Notes: generated by a model not told the origin, from the letters alone. DNA of 6,506 nt from an uncultured Collinsella sp. (GCA_958423535.1 CATZRJ010000072.1:1-6506); one strand, 5' to 3'. Positions 1 to 5,134 are shown, counted from the first letter of the stretch. Program-made: numbers and translations.

Positions 1-55
1 GGCCATGGCCACGCGGCGTTGGGCATCGGCGGCCGCGGCGGCGGTGGCCATGGCC
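1..55. repeat. Terminal direct overlap, left copy (circular contig)
   Basis: These 55 bases are identical to 6452-6506, so the molecule is circular with a unit length of about 6,451 bp. The overlap is probably an assembly k-mer remnant rather than a biological repeat. Joining 6451 to 1 keeps the relaxase reading frame open and yields a complete gene, which supports true circularity. The overlap lies in a stretch that itself contains a 45-bp-period repeat, so the exact number of repeat units at the seam could be miscounted. Confidence 0.93.
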
Positions 56-1137
56 ACGCGGCGGCGCTTGGCCAGCGCGCCCCTGTGCCTGCCCTGGGCG
101 CGACCGCGCTTGGCCTTCTCGATGCGGCCGCGCTGACGCTCGAGCTCCGCGACTTCCCGTTGCAGCTGCTCGACCGCAACGCCCTCCTGCTGCAGCTCTG
201 CGCGAAGGACCCGCAGGCGGGCGTTGCGGTCGCGTATCTCTTTATTCAGCTTGACGCGATCGGCGTGCCCGATCAGCCCCGCGCCGCCCTCGTGGACGGT
301 CGGCTGCTCGTCCAGCCCCCTATCTTTATTAGAGCGATGGTCTATGGCCACAGCCGCGGTACCCGTTGCCGCGGCGTGCGCCGCGAGGTGCCTGTTGGCG
401 ATCTCTGCCCAGGCCGCGCGGACGGCCGTGAGTTCAGCGCTACCGACGTCGCGCGCGGCCTGACCCGAGATACGGTGCATCTGCACCGGCCTCTTACTCG
501 TGCGGTCCTTCGTGCCCAGGCCCTCGGCCTTCGCCTGCTTCATGGTCAGGCGGCGGCCATCCTTGAAGTTATATATCTTCTCCCAGCCATCTGCCTTGGC
601 TGCCTTCCAATCGGTTGCGCGGATGGGCGCCTGCTGCCCATGTGCATCCTGGCACAGGTACCAGCACTGCCCCTTCTCGCCCTTGGTCCTCTGGATGAAG
701 CCCTGAGCGCCAAGGTCGAGCGCGGAGACGAGGACGTGAGCGTGGGGGTTCCCGCCGCGGCCGTCATCATGTATCGCCCAGTCGCACGCCTTCGCGGGGA
801 ACATCCCGCAGAAGTCGCGCACGCAGGCGCGGCGGCCGTCGGCATCGAGCTCAATCGGCAACGCAAACTCATAGCGCAGCGCGACGAGCTCGTTGCCGCC
901 GCCGCCCTCGGCCCATGCCCGCTCGGCCCCGTTCCAGAGCTCGCCGCGCCCGATGGGCGGCACGCCACCGGGCAGAGACAGACCCTCCTCGACGACGCGT
1001 TCCTTCCTGGCATAGTCGCAGAGCTGCCCCGTCCGCTCTTCCACAAGCGCCTGGCCCGACTGGTATGCGGCCTTCCTGACCGCGCCCGCCCCGGTGGCGG
1101 GCGAGCAGCCGCGGTAGTTCAGATGGAAGATGGCCAT
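1..1137 (-). CDS. mobA: MobQ-family relaxase (MobA/MobL), N-terminal 379 codons; continues at 6451
   Basis: This is the HUH-type DNA relaxase that nicks oriT, stays covalently bound to the 5' end and pilots the strand into a recipient. The gene runs leftward from ATG at 1137 to position 1 and continues in frame at 6451-6182, giving 468 aa. The start MAIFHLNYRG resembles MobA/MobL openings. Y25, in RKAAYQSG, matches the position of the catalytic tyrosine of RSF1010 MobA. H123 (WAIHDDG) with H132 and H134 (NPHAHVLVS) form the expected metal-binding triad. The segment YEFALP (about residues 89-94) is also typical. Residues about 290-345 are charged and coiled-coil-like. The Shine-Dalgarno GAAAGGA lies 6 bases upstream. 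No primase or helicase fusion is visible, unlike RSF1010 MobA. A type IV secretion system must come from a helper element, because none is encoded here. Family assignment is firm; the exact subfamily is not. Confidence 0.92.
   Translation of the reverse strand, partial: MAIFHLNYRGCSPATGAGAVRKAAYQSGQALVEERTGQLCDYARKERVVEEGLSLPGGVPPIGRGELWNGAERAWAEGGGGNELVALRYEFALPIELDADGRRACVRDFCGMFPAKACDWAIHDDGRGGNPHAHVLVSALDLGAQGFIQRTKGEKGQCWYLCQDAHGQQAPIRATDWKAAKADGWEKIYNFKDGRRLTMKQAKAEGLGTKDRTSKRPVQMHRISGQAARDVGSAELTAVRAAWAEIANRHLAAHAAATGTAAVAIDHRSNKDRGLDEQPTVHEGGAGLIGHADRVKLNKEIRDRNARLRVLRAELQQEGVAVEQLQREVAELERQRGRIEKAKRGRAQGRHRGALAKRRRVAMATAAAAADAQRRVAMA
41..63. repeat. Duplicated 23-mer with 45-bp period inside the relaxase gene
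   Basis: The 23 bases here recur identically at 6447-6469, 45 bp away on the circle. The result is an in-frame duplication of 15 codons: RRVAMATA occurs twice, separated by an Ala-rich stretch (relaxase residues about 360-381). The central GGCCATGGCC is itself palindromic. This is a likely slippage site, and copy number could vary between plasmid molecules or be collapsed in assembly. Confidence 0.75.
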
Positions 1138-1143
1138 GCGAGT

Positions 1144-1174
1144 TCCTTTCAGGCAAGGGGCGCAGATGCGCCCC
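1144..1174 (-). promoter_or_regulatory. Relaxase ribosome binding site with adjacent hairpin
   Basis: On the minus strand GAAAGGA (1150-1144) precedes the relaxase ATG at 1137 with a 6-base gap and fixes that start. Immediately upstream, GGGGCGCA (1157-1164) pairs perfectly with TGCGCCCC (1167-1174), an 8-bp stem whose base lies 6 bases from the Shine-Dalgarno. Such a stable hairpin so close to the ribosome site could modulate translation. The pairing is seen; the regulatory role is inferred. Confidence 0.6.
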
Positions 1175-1182
1175 GCGCAGCG

Positions 1183-1309
1183 GCGCGGAGTGCCGTGAGC
1201 CGCGGTCGGCGAACGGTGCCCGCAGCGCGGAGTGCAAGGGAGCGCAGCGACCACGCAGCCCGACCCCGTAGACGTGAGCCGTCTCAGGCGAACGGCTTCG
1301 GGGTCGGGC
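1183..1309 (-). other. Structured leader region between relaxase and oriT
   Basis: No coding region is seen here. GCCCGACCCCG (1258-1268) pairs perfectly with CGGGGTCGGGC (1299-1309), an 11-bp stem. Inside it AGCCGT (1277-1282) pairs with ACGGCT (1292-1297), giving a two-part stem-loop. The 11-mer GCGCGGAGTGC is repeated directly at 1183-1193 and 1225-1235. CCGCGC (1173-1178) pairs with GCGCGG (1183-1188). The relaxase transcript would probably include this as a folded 5' leader. Alternatives are a single-strand initiation site for complementary-strand synthesis after transfer, or part of an extended oriT. Structure is seen; function is not established. Confidence 0.5.
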
Positions 1310-1360
1310 GTAGGGCCGTCTGCCAAGACCGCACGCAGTGCAGGACTTTTGACGCATCGC

Positions 1361-1399
1361 GGCAAAAGTACTGCCAAGTGCGCACTACCTCTGGTAGTG
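1361..1399. other. oriT: Candidate origin of transfer (oriT) with MobQ-like nic core
   Basis: The palindromic core AGTGCGCACT (1377-1386) matches the known MobQ nic consensus TAAGTGCG/CCCT of RSF1010/R1162 and pIP501. On the plus strand CAAGTGCG/CACTA would be cut between 1382 and 1383. On the minus strand GGTAGTGCG/CACTT would be cut between 1381 and 1380. A perfect 7-bp inverted repeat, CACTACC (1383-1389) and GGTAGTG (1393-1399), abuts the core, and a short GGCA/TGCC repeat (1361-1364, 1372-1375) lies on the other side. The location between divergent relaxase and accessory genes is typical. The near-palindromic core leaves the nicked strand undecided. A plus-strand nick would send the relaxase gene last, the usual arrangement. 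Confidence 0.75.
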
Positions 1400-1441
1400 A
1401 TATACCCAGCTCGCGAAATTTTACCGTGAGTATGGGTATAT
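1400..1441. promoter_or_regulatory. 9-bp inverted repeat next to oriT (possible accessory-protein site/divergent promoter)
   Basis: ATATACCCA (1400-1408) and TGGGTATAT (1433-1441) are perfect inverted repeats separated by 24 bases, in an AT-rich patch that stands out from the GC-rich surroundings. The arms contain -10-like hexamers on both strands (TATATT rightward, TATACC leftward), but no convincing -35 at standard spacing. It may bind the small accessory protein encoded just downstream and couple relaxosome assembly to expression of the divergent mob genes. The repeat is seen; the role is inferred. Confidence 0.5.
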
Positions 1442-1488
1442 TTTGCTGCAAAGACAAAACACTAACGAGCAAGGAAGGGCGGTCATTT

Positions 1489-1812
1489 ATGACGGCATCC
1501 ATCGACGAGCAGATTGCACGGAAGAGGGCCGCGGCAGACAAGCAGGCAGCCCGCGCCGCCGCGCTGAAGAAGGAGCTGAGGGACCTCGAGAGGAAGAAGG
1601 CCGCGGCGGAGCGGAAGGCGCGAACCCACCGACTCGTCGAGGTCGGCGCGATCCTCGAGCAGACCTCTGGCATGACCTTCGATACCGAGGACAGCCGCCG
1701 CGCCCTGTCCGTCGCGCTGACCGAGCAGCTGCGGTACACGAACGGCCAGCCGTTCACCCGCGGCGGACAGATCGCCGAGGCCGTCAACATGCTGCTGGGG
1801 GATCAGAAATGA
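1489..1812 (+). CDS. TraD/MobC-like relaxosome accessory protein
   Basis: This 107-aa basic protein probably binds oriT and helps the MobQ relaxase form the relaxosome. Residues 4-46 are an uninterrupted Lys/Arg/Glu/Ala-rich helix, probably a coiled coil. It is followed by RKARTHRLVEVGAILEQ (about 42-58). That motif resembles the RKxxTRRKIxLGALV segment of small TraD-type accessory proteins of Ti and related MobQ plasmids. The ATG at 1489 is chosen because AAGGAAGGG (1471-1479) lies just upstream and the coiled coil begins right after it; longer in-frame extensions run through oriT. It is divergent from the relaxase, with oriT between, and its stop overlaps the start of the next gene by 4 bp (ATGA). 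Similarity is by motif only, so the exact family is uncertain. Confidence 0.72.
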   Translation: MTASIDEQIARKRAAADKQAARAAALKKELRDLERKKAAAERKARTHRLVEVGAILEQTSGMTFDTEDSRRALSVALTEQLRYTNGQPFTRGGQIAEAVNMLLGDQK

Positions 1813-2135
1813 ACGTCACCATCACTTTTAAAAACAAGGTCGAGAGCTACTACACCCGCGCCGACGGATCGGCAGCGCTGAGCAAGGACGTCCTCGAGCT
1901 CACCGCCGACGGCTCGGCGGCGGTGCTCTGGAGCCGCCTCGAGTTCGACAGGGGAGGCGGCGATGACGGGACCAAGCCTCGGACCGAAAGGGGCTTCAGC
2001 CGCGAGGTGCTGCGCCTGCCGCCTGCCGCGACGGTCGGCCCCGGCGGCAGCCTGGATGATTTCTGGGACCGCGCCAACCAGTACTGCGGCGTGGCCGAGG
2101 TCGAGATCGACGGCAAGCTCGTGTACCCGTTCTAA
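1809..2135 (+). CDS. Hypothetical 108-aa protein coupled to the mobilization accessory gene
   Basis: I do not recognise this protein. The ATG at 1809-1811 overlaps the upstream TGA in an ATGA junction, with a G-rich ribosome site (GGGGGA, 1797-1802) inside the preceding gene. Translational coupling to the accessory gene is therefore very likely. The sequence begins MNVTITFKNKVESYYTRADG and ends CGVAEVEIDGKLVYPF. It looks like a small beta-rich, acidic domain with no signal peptide or membrane segment. There is an Arg/Gly/Asp-rich loop in the middle (about residues 46-62). Position suggests a mobilization or oriT-related role, or control of the downstream border, but nothing in the sequence proves it. 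It ends 25 bases before a strong hairpin. Confidence 0.72.
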   Translation: MNVTITFKNKVESYYTRADGSAALSKDVLELTADGSAAVLWSRLEFDRGGGDDGTKPRTERGFSREVLRLPPAATVGPGGSLDDFWDRANQYCGVAEVEIDGKLVYPF

Positions 2136-2160
2136 ACCTGCCGCCGCGATGAAAACCGAA

Positions 2161-2195
2161 GAGCCCCGCGGCCCCTTCGATGGGCCGCGGGGCTC
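2161..2195. terminator. Bidirectional hairpin terminator between convergent operons
   Basis: GAGCCCCGCGGCCC (2161-2174) and GGGCCGCGGGGCTC (2182-2195) form a perfect 14-bp stem with a 7-base loop. It lies between the rightward mob genes (ending 2135) and the leftward rep operon (ending 2199). On the minus strand it is followed by TTCGGTTTTC, a modest U-tract, so it fits best as terminator of the rep operon. Rightward the T-tract is lacking, so it may act there mainly as a barrier or RNA-stabilising stem. Confidence 0.82.
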
Positions 2196-2198
2196 CCG

Positions 2199-2675
2199 CT
2201 ATTCTCCCCCTGGGCCGAGCAGCTTCATGGCCATGCGGCCGCGACGCCACCACGGCGTCGCGGCGATCGCCTGCTGGCGCTCGGCGAGCGACGCGAGCTT
2301 TCCGGCGAGCTCCGCGACCCTTGCGTTGGCCTCGGCGAGCTGCGCCTTGGCCTCGGCCTCGGCGCGGGCGGCGCGGTCGCGCTCGACCGCAAGCGCCTCC
2401 ATCAGCTCGGCGTTGCGGGACCGCTCGATTTCCAGTTGGGCGGCCAGGGAGTCAGCCAGGGAGTCCGGGGCGGGCGCCGCGGCGGCTGGCTGGCGGGACG
2501 GTTTCTCGAGGTTCTTCAGCGCGTCGGCGATAGCCGCCGCGGCGAAGTCATCGAGGATGTCGGTGTTCCCGTTTCGGGAAACGTGGTTTCCCAGTCCTAG
2601 TTTCCCGATGTAGTTAGCTATTGTTCGCTTGGAAACTCCCAGCTCAGCAGCTATTTCACGCTTAGTTATGCCCAT
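2199..2675 (-). CDS. HTH-coiled-coil DNA-binding protein, candidate single-protein partition factor
   Basis: This 158-aa protein has three parts. An N-terminal helix-turn-helix (about 3-28, ITKREIAAELGVSKRTIANYIGKLGL) comes first. A Pro/Ala linker (about 58-70) leads to a long heptad-rich coiled coil (about 71-137). The short C-terminal tail holds PWWRRGRMAMKLLG, a Trp/Arg amphipathic motif that could contact membrane or nucleoid. The same order occurs in pSK1 Par (DUF536-type), KfrA and RacA, proteins that bind plasmid or chromosomal sites and aid segregation. It is the second gene of the rep operon: its ATG at 2675 lies 14 bp inside the rep 3' end. A repeat cluster (2566-2766) surrounds its start and is the obvious candidate binding site. 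No ParA ATPase is present. A copy-number or rep-autoregulator role is the main alternative. The ribosome site is weak, suggesting coupling to rep. Confidence 0.78.
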   Translation of the reverse strand: MGITKREIAAELGVSKRTIANYIGKLGLGNHVSRNGNTDILDDFAAAAIADALKNLEKPSRQPAAAAPAPDSLADSLAAQLEIERSRNAELMEALAVERDRAARAEAEAKAQLAEANARVAELAGKLASLAERQQAIAATPWWRRGRMAMKLLGPGGE

Positions 2676-2766
2676 TGGTCAACCTATCGTCAATCGGGAA
2701 CGGTTCCCGGGAACCATCGGGGATTTTCCCGATGGTTCCCGATGATTTTACCGTTTCCCGTTCCCG
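2566..2766. repeat. TTCCCG repeat/palindrome cluster (candidate centromere, operator or iterons)
   Basis: The hexamer TTCCCG or its complement occurs ten times in 201 bp, starting at 2566, 2575(-), 2602, 2695(-), 2704, 2708(-), 2726, 2736, 2755 and 2761. The largest structure is a perfect 14-bp inverted repeat, CGGGAACCATCGGG (2708-2721) and CCCGATGGTTCCCG (2728-2741), with a 6-base loop. GTTCCCGGGAAC (2703-2714) is a perfect palindrome, CGGGAAC/GTTCCCG (2695-2701/2703-2709) another, and TTCCCGATG is repeated tandemly at 10-bp spacing (2726, 2736). The cluster spans the rep 3' end and the first third of the HTH gene, so it is embedded in coding sequence. pSK1 par is known to act on repeats just upstream of itself, which makes a centromere/operator likely. 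Replication iterons are an alternative. Confidence 0.7.
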
Positions 2767-4476
2767 TTTTTCCTGTTCCGATGGAGCTCCTTCTATGGGG
2801 AGCACCAAGGTTCCGTCGACGGTAGCGAACTCGAAGCAGGTGCGGATGGCGTCCCTGAGTCCAACCATCGCTGAGTCGCACGAACCATTCGGCCTTTCCG
2901 TCTCGGCAACTTCCTCCGGCGCATCGTGCAGCCATTTGATGACGGTCGTGCGCGAGATGCCCAGCTCTCGGGCGATGGCGCTGTGGCTGGCGTCGGGGTG
3001 CGCCGCGGCGTATTCGCGGACGAGGTCGGCCTTTGGCTTTCGTCCATTACCCTCGCGCCAGTTGTCATTGTTGATGTCTCGAATGGCCCGCGCGCCCTCA
3101 AGGTGCTTCGCCTGAGATCGCCCGTTCCTCTTGTTTTTCGGCAGCTCGATAGCCGTACGCCGCTCTATGCGGTCGCGGGTGAGCTTGTGGATGATGGGGT
3201 CGTAGTACGCCTCGATGGCCGCGAGCGCGTGTTCCTCGGTGAAATGGTTGTCCTCGCGCTCGGTCAGGTCCTCGAGCGTCGGCACGAGCGCGAGCGCATC
3301 GGCCTCGAGCTCCTCGTACGGGATACCGCACTTCTTCGCATAGGCCGCGAGCACGTTCAGGCACCAGTAGCGGTGGTGGTCGGTGGCCTTCGTCTTGACC
3401 TCGCCGAGCCACCAGTCGTACAGGTCGCGCTTGCAGGTCCAGCGGCCGGGGGCCTTGCCCTCGACGATGCGCGCCTGGTACCACTCCGGCCAGAGCTTCT
3501 TGGCGCGCTCGATGGGCGTACGCCCGGCGGTGCGCATGAGCTCGATGAGCTCGGCGCGGTCCTTGCCGCCGCGGACCCCGGCGTATCCCAGCAGGTAGTC
3601 GAGGCTGCATCGCCAGGGTTTCCCGTCCTCGCCGTTGTGGACGAACGCCACGGCCTCGTACTTGTCCTTAATCTTCGATCCCGCGGCCTTGCCATTGAGC
3701 TTCGTGGGAGTGCCGGGCATCCTGAAGGGCTGGTAGATGCCCTGGTGCTGGACGTCCTCGAGCGTCGAGACGGTATCGCGCCAAATGTAGTCAGTGAGCA
3801 TCGCCTTGATCTCCTGCACGAACGGCACGATGCGCGGGACCAGCGGAATCGGCTGGTCAAGGACGTAGTAGAGGTGGAAGCCCGTACCCGAGTTCACGAG
3901 GAAGGTCGGTTGGGGGAGGGACACCCATTTGTCCGCGGCAAGCTTCGGGTCGTGGCCGTTGCGGAACTGCTTCAGCATGTTCTTCAGCTCCTGCACGCCG
4001 ACACCGTCGAGGTCGATCGCGAAAGCATGCAGGAACCGGGCGTTCTCGGCAACGCGGCTCTTGCCGAAAAACGACACGGGCGCGCAGAAGACGGACTCGT
4101 TCTTCCTGTTCGAGTCGACGACGCGCTCCATCACGCCGTCAAGGTCGTCGGTCAACGTAAACCGCTCGACCACGGGGACGTCGCGCTTGCGGCCCGTCTT
4201 GGTCTTGACCGTCTTGGTCCTGTTGGTGATCTGGATGGCGATGCCGTTGGGATGGCCGCCGCCCCTCTCGCGCCACGGGACCTCCTCGCCGCGGGGCTGC
4301 AGAAAGCCCTCGGGGAAGATGGTCCTCCAAAAATCGTACGGGCTGACCCATTCCCAGGACGGATAGTCGGACAGAAGGATGTCGTTCTTCTCGATGTAGG
4401 CATGGCGCTGGTCTGCCCACCAGGCGTCATCATGCTCCGGTTTCTTCCTGCGATCTGCCACTGAACACCACCCCAC
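2662..4476 (-). CDS. rep: Replication initiator with AEP-type primase core and C-terminal HTH
   Basis: This 604-aa protein is probably the plasmid replication initiator/primase. The central region carries archaeo-eukaryotic primase (AEP) hallmarks. Motif I is FAIDLDG with D155 and D157, motif II is NSGTGFHLYY with S196 and H201, and a later segment reads YQPFRMPGTPTKLNGK (about 248-263). An acidic residue such as D234 or D241 may complete the site. Residues about 300-440 are helical, like a primase-associated C-terminal domain. An HTH follows at about 487-516 (HSAIARELGISRTTVIKWL). No Walker A helicase motif is seen, so host helicase is needed. The longest reading uses GTG at 4476; an in-frame GTG at 4461 with GGGGTGG upstream is equally plausible. 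The 3' end overlaps the next gene by 14 bp and contains many TTCCCG repeats, so the last 40 residues look constrained by DNA signals. Confidence 0.85.
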   Translation of the reverse strand: MGWCSVADRRKKPEHDDAWWADQRHAYIEKNDILLSDYPSWEWVSPYDFWRTIFPEGFLQPRGEEVPWRERGGGHPNGIAIQITNRTKTVKTKTGRKRDVPVVERFTLTDDLDGVMERVVDSNRKNESVFCAPVSFFGKSRVAENARFLHAFAIDLDGVGVQELKNMLKQFRNGHDPKLAADKWVSLPQPTFLVNSGTGFHLYYVLDQPIPLVPRIVPFVQEIKAMLTDYIWRDTVSTLEDVQHQGIYQPFRMPGTPTKLNGKAAGSKIKDKYEAVAFVHNGEDGKPWRCSLDYLLGYAGVRGGKDRAELIELMRTAGRTPIERAKKLWPEWYQARIVEGKAPGRWTCKRDLYDWWLGEVKTKATDHHRYWCLNVLAAYAKKCGIPYEELEADALALVPTLEDLTEREDNHFTEEHALAAIEAYYDPIIHKLTRDRIERRTAIELPKNKRNGRSQAKHLEGARAIRDINNDNWREGNGRKPKADLVREYAAAHPDASHSAIARELGISRTTVIKWLHDAPEEVAETERPNGSCDSAMVGLRDAIRTCFEFATVDGTLVLPIEGAPSEQEKRERETVKSSGTIGKIPDGSREPFPIDDRLTNGHN

Positions 4477-4518
4477 ATACCAGCCGCCCCCGAGGGGTAA
4501 GGCCCTGCCTTTACAGGA

Positions 4519-4546
4519 CGTATATTATCAATATATTTATTGTACA
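4519..4546 (-). promoter_or_regulatory. AT-rich island with candidate rep promoter
   Basis: The stretch 4521-4546 is almost pure A/T in an otherwise GC-rich plasmid. On the minus strand TGTACA (4546-4541), a 16-base spacer and TATACG (4524-4519) form a plausible sigma-70-type promoter for rep. The start would lie near 4510, leaving a leader of a few dozen bases. That leader contains small inverted repeats (AAGGC/GCCTT near 4500-4512, CCCC/GGGG near 4490). The island could equally serve as a DNA-unwinding element of the replication origin. This call rests on composition and consensus resemblance only. Confidence 0.4.
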
Positions 4547-4560
4547 CCCCTGCGGCCATC

Positions 4561-4578
4561 TGTATAACGTGTTTTACA
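4561..4578. promoter_or_regulatory. Toxin-antitoxin operator, distal copy
   Basis: TGTATAAC-GT-GTTTTACA is an imperfect copy (one arm mismatch) of the perfect palindrome at 4605-4622. The two centres are 44 bp apart, about four helical turns, so both sites face the same side of DNA. RHH antitoxins commonly bind paired palindromes cooperatively and repress their own promoter. The repeat is seen; binding is inferred. Confidence 0.65.
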
Positions 4579-4596
4579 CCTATACGGCGAATGGTG

Positions 4597-4605
4597 TGCT
4601 AGAAT
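4597..4605 (+). promoter_or_regulatory. Extended -10 promoter of the toxin-antitoxin operon
   Basis: TGCTAGAAT is an extended -10 element (TG-n-TATAAT type) with five of six hexamer matches. It sits between the two operator palindromes, with its last base inside the proximal one. Transcription would start near 4611, inside the proximal operator, so antitoxin binding would block initiation. No good -35 lies at standard spacing, which an extended -10 can tolerate. Confidence 0.55.
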
Positions 4606-4622
4606 GTATAACGTGTTATACA
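4605..4622. promoter_or_regulatory. Toxin-antitoxin operator, proximal perfect palindrome
   Basis: TGTATAAC (4605-4612) and GTTATACA (4615-4622) are perfect 8-bp inverted repeats around a GT centre. The site overlaps the predicted transcription start and ends 7 bases before the antitoxin Shine-Dalgarno (GGGAGG, 4630-4635). This is the expected position for autorepression by the antitoxin alone or by the toxin-antitoxin complex. Confidence 0.72.
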
Positions 4623-4641
4623 GATGATTGGGAGGTGCACC

Positions 4642-4878
4642 GTGGCAACTGCTACCGCGGCATTGAGGATGCCCGAGGACTTGGCAATCAGGTACGACCG
4701 TTTGGCGAAATCAACGGGACGCACGAAGACTTTCTACATGACAGAAGCGCTCGCTGCCGAGATTGACAGGCTTGAGTACGAATACGGCCTATTGAAGAAG
4801 GTCGAGGATTACCGGGCCGGCAGGCTTGAGACCGTGACGCTCGACGAGCTGGAGGAAAGCCTTGGCTTGGCGGATTGA
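4642..4878 (+). CDS. RHH-type antitoxin of a RelBE/ParDE-like module
   Basis: This 78-aa antitoxin neutralises the toxin encoded immediately downstream and represses the operon. The N-terminus (ATAALRMPEDLAIRYDRLAKSTGRTKTFYMTEAL, about 2-37) fits a ribbon-helix-helix fold: a short beta strand, helix 1 at about 11-25, the TGR turn, and helix 2 from about 29. The acidic C-terminal half (about 43-78) would wrap the toxin. The GTG at 4642 is preferred over the ATG at 4624. GGGAGG (4630-4635) lies 6 bases before the GTG, whereas the upstream ATG precedes that ribosome site. The gene overlaps the toxin by 17 bp, so toxin translation is probably coupled. Stabilisation of this small plasmid in daughter cells is the likely role. 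Family (RelB-like/CopG-like) is judged by pattern. Confidence 0.87.
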   Translation: MATATAALRMPEDLAIRYDRLAKSTGRTKTFYMTEALAAEIDRLEYEYGLLKKVEDYRAGRLETVTLDELEESLGLAD

Positions 4879-5134
4879 GATCGACAAGGACGTCCAGCGT
4901 TCGATGAAGAAGCTGGACAAGCAGATCGCCAGGAGGATCGTGGCGAAACTTCATGAGATTTCACAGCTCGAAGACCCGAGAAGCATGGGAAAGGGATTGA
5001 CCGAGAACAAGTCAGGTCTCTGGCGCTACAGGGTCGGTGACTATCGGATAGTCGCCGATATCGAGGACGATGTTCTCGTCATCCTTGTTGTCGATGTTGA
5101 CCACCGAAGCAAGGTCTACAGGACTCGCAGGTAG
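4862..5134 (+). CDS. RelE/ParE-superfamily toxin
   Basis: This 90-aa basic toxin is of the RelE type, which cleaves mRNA at the ribosome; ParE-type gyrase poisoning is the alternative. The sequence opens WRIEIDKDVQRSMKKLDKQIARRIVAKL, the typical strand plus two helices. It then gives GLTENKSGLWRYRVGDYRIVADIEDDVLVILVVDVDHRSKVYR. K50, R55, R57, R62, R82 and Y86 are in positions consistent with the basic and tyrosine residues used by RelE nucleases. That favours RelE over ParE activity but does not settle it. The start is TTG at 4862: GGAGG (4851-4855) lies 6 bases upstream and no ATG or GTG fits the conserved N-terminus. A weak start codon would keep toxin below antitoxin. A strong terminator follows 20 bases later. 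Confidence 0.88.
   Translation: MAWRIEIDKDVQRSMKKLDKQIARRIVAKLHEISQLEDPRSMGKGLTENKSGLWRYRVGDYRIVADIEDDVLVILVVDVDHRSKVYRTRR

Noticed and set aside
1183..1309. Known riboswitch or T-box leader
   Set aside because: No conserved riboswitch core motif was recognised. The region shows only stems and a direct repeat next to oriT.
19..1488. Long rightward open frame running into the accessory gene (a 597-aa reading to 1812)
   Set aside because: It is antisense to the relaxase, whose catalytic Tyr and HxH motifs are clear, and it crosses oriT. Only the last 107 codons, behind the ribosome site at 1471-1479, look real.
2708..2741. Intrinsic terminator inside the rep operon
   Set aside because: The 14-bp palindrome is in the rep coding frame, lacks a U-tract leftward and would cut off the coupled HTH gene. 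It fits a protein-binding site better.
2566..2766. CRISPR array
   Set aside because: The repeats are hexamers in both orientations with irregular spacing and lie inside coding sequence. There are no repeat-spacer units and no cas genes.
2926..4464. 512-aa rightward open frame opposite rep
   Set aside because: Shadow of GC-rich rep codons. No ribosome site or recognisable domain, whereas the leftward frame has AEP motifs and an HTH.
4624..4641. ATG at 4624 as the antitoxin start
   Set aside because: The Shine-Dalgarno GGGAGG (4630-4635) lies downstream of this ATG and 6 bases before GTG 4642, and the RHH domain begins right after the GTG.
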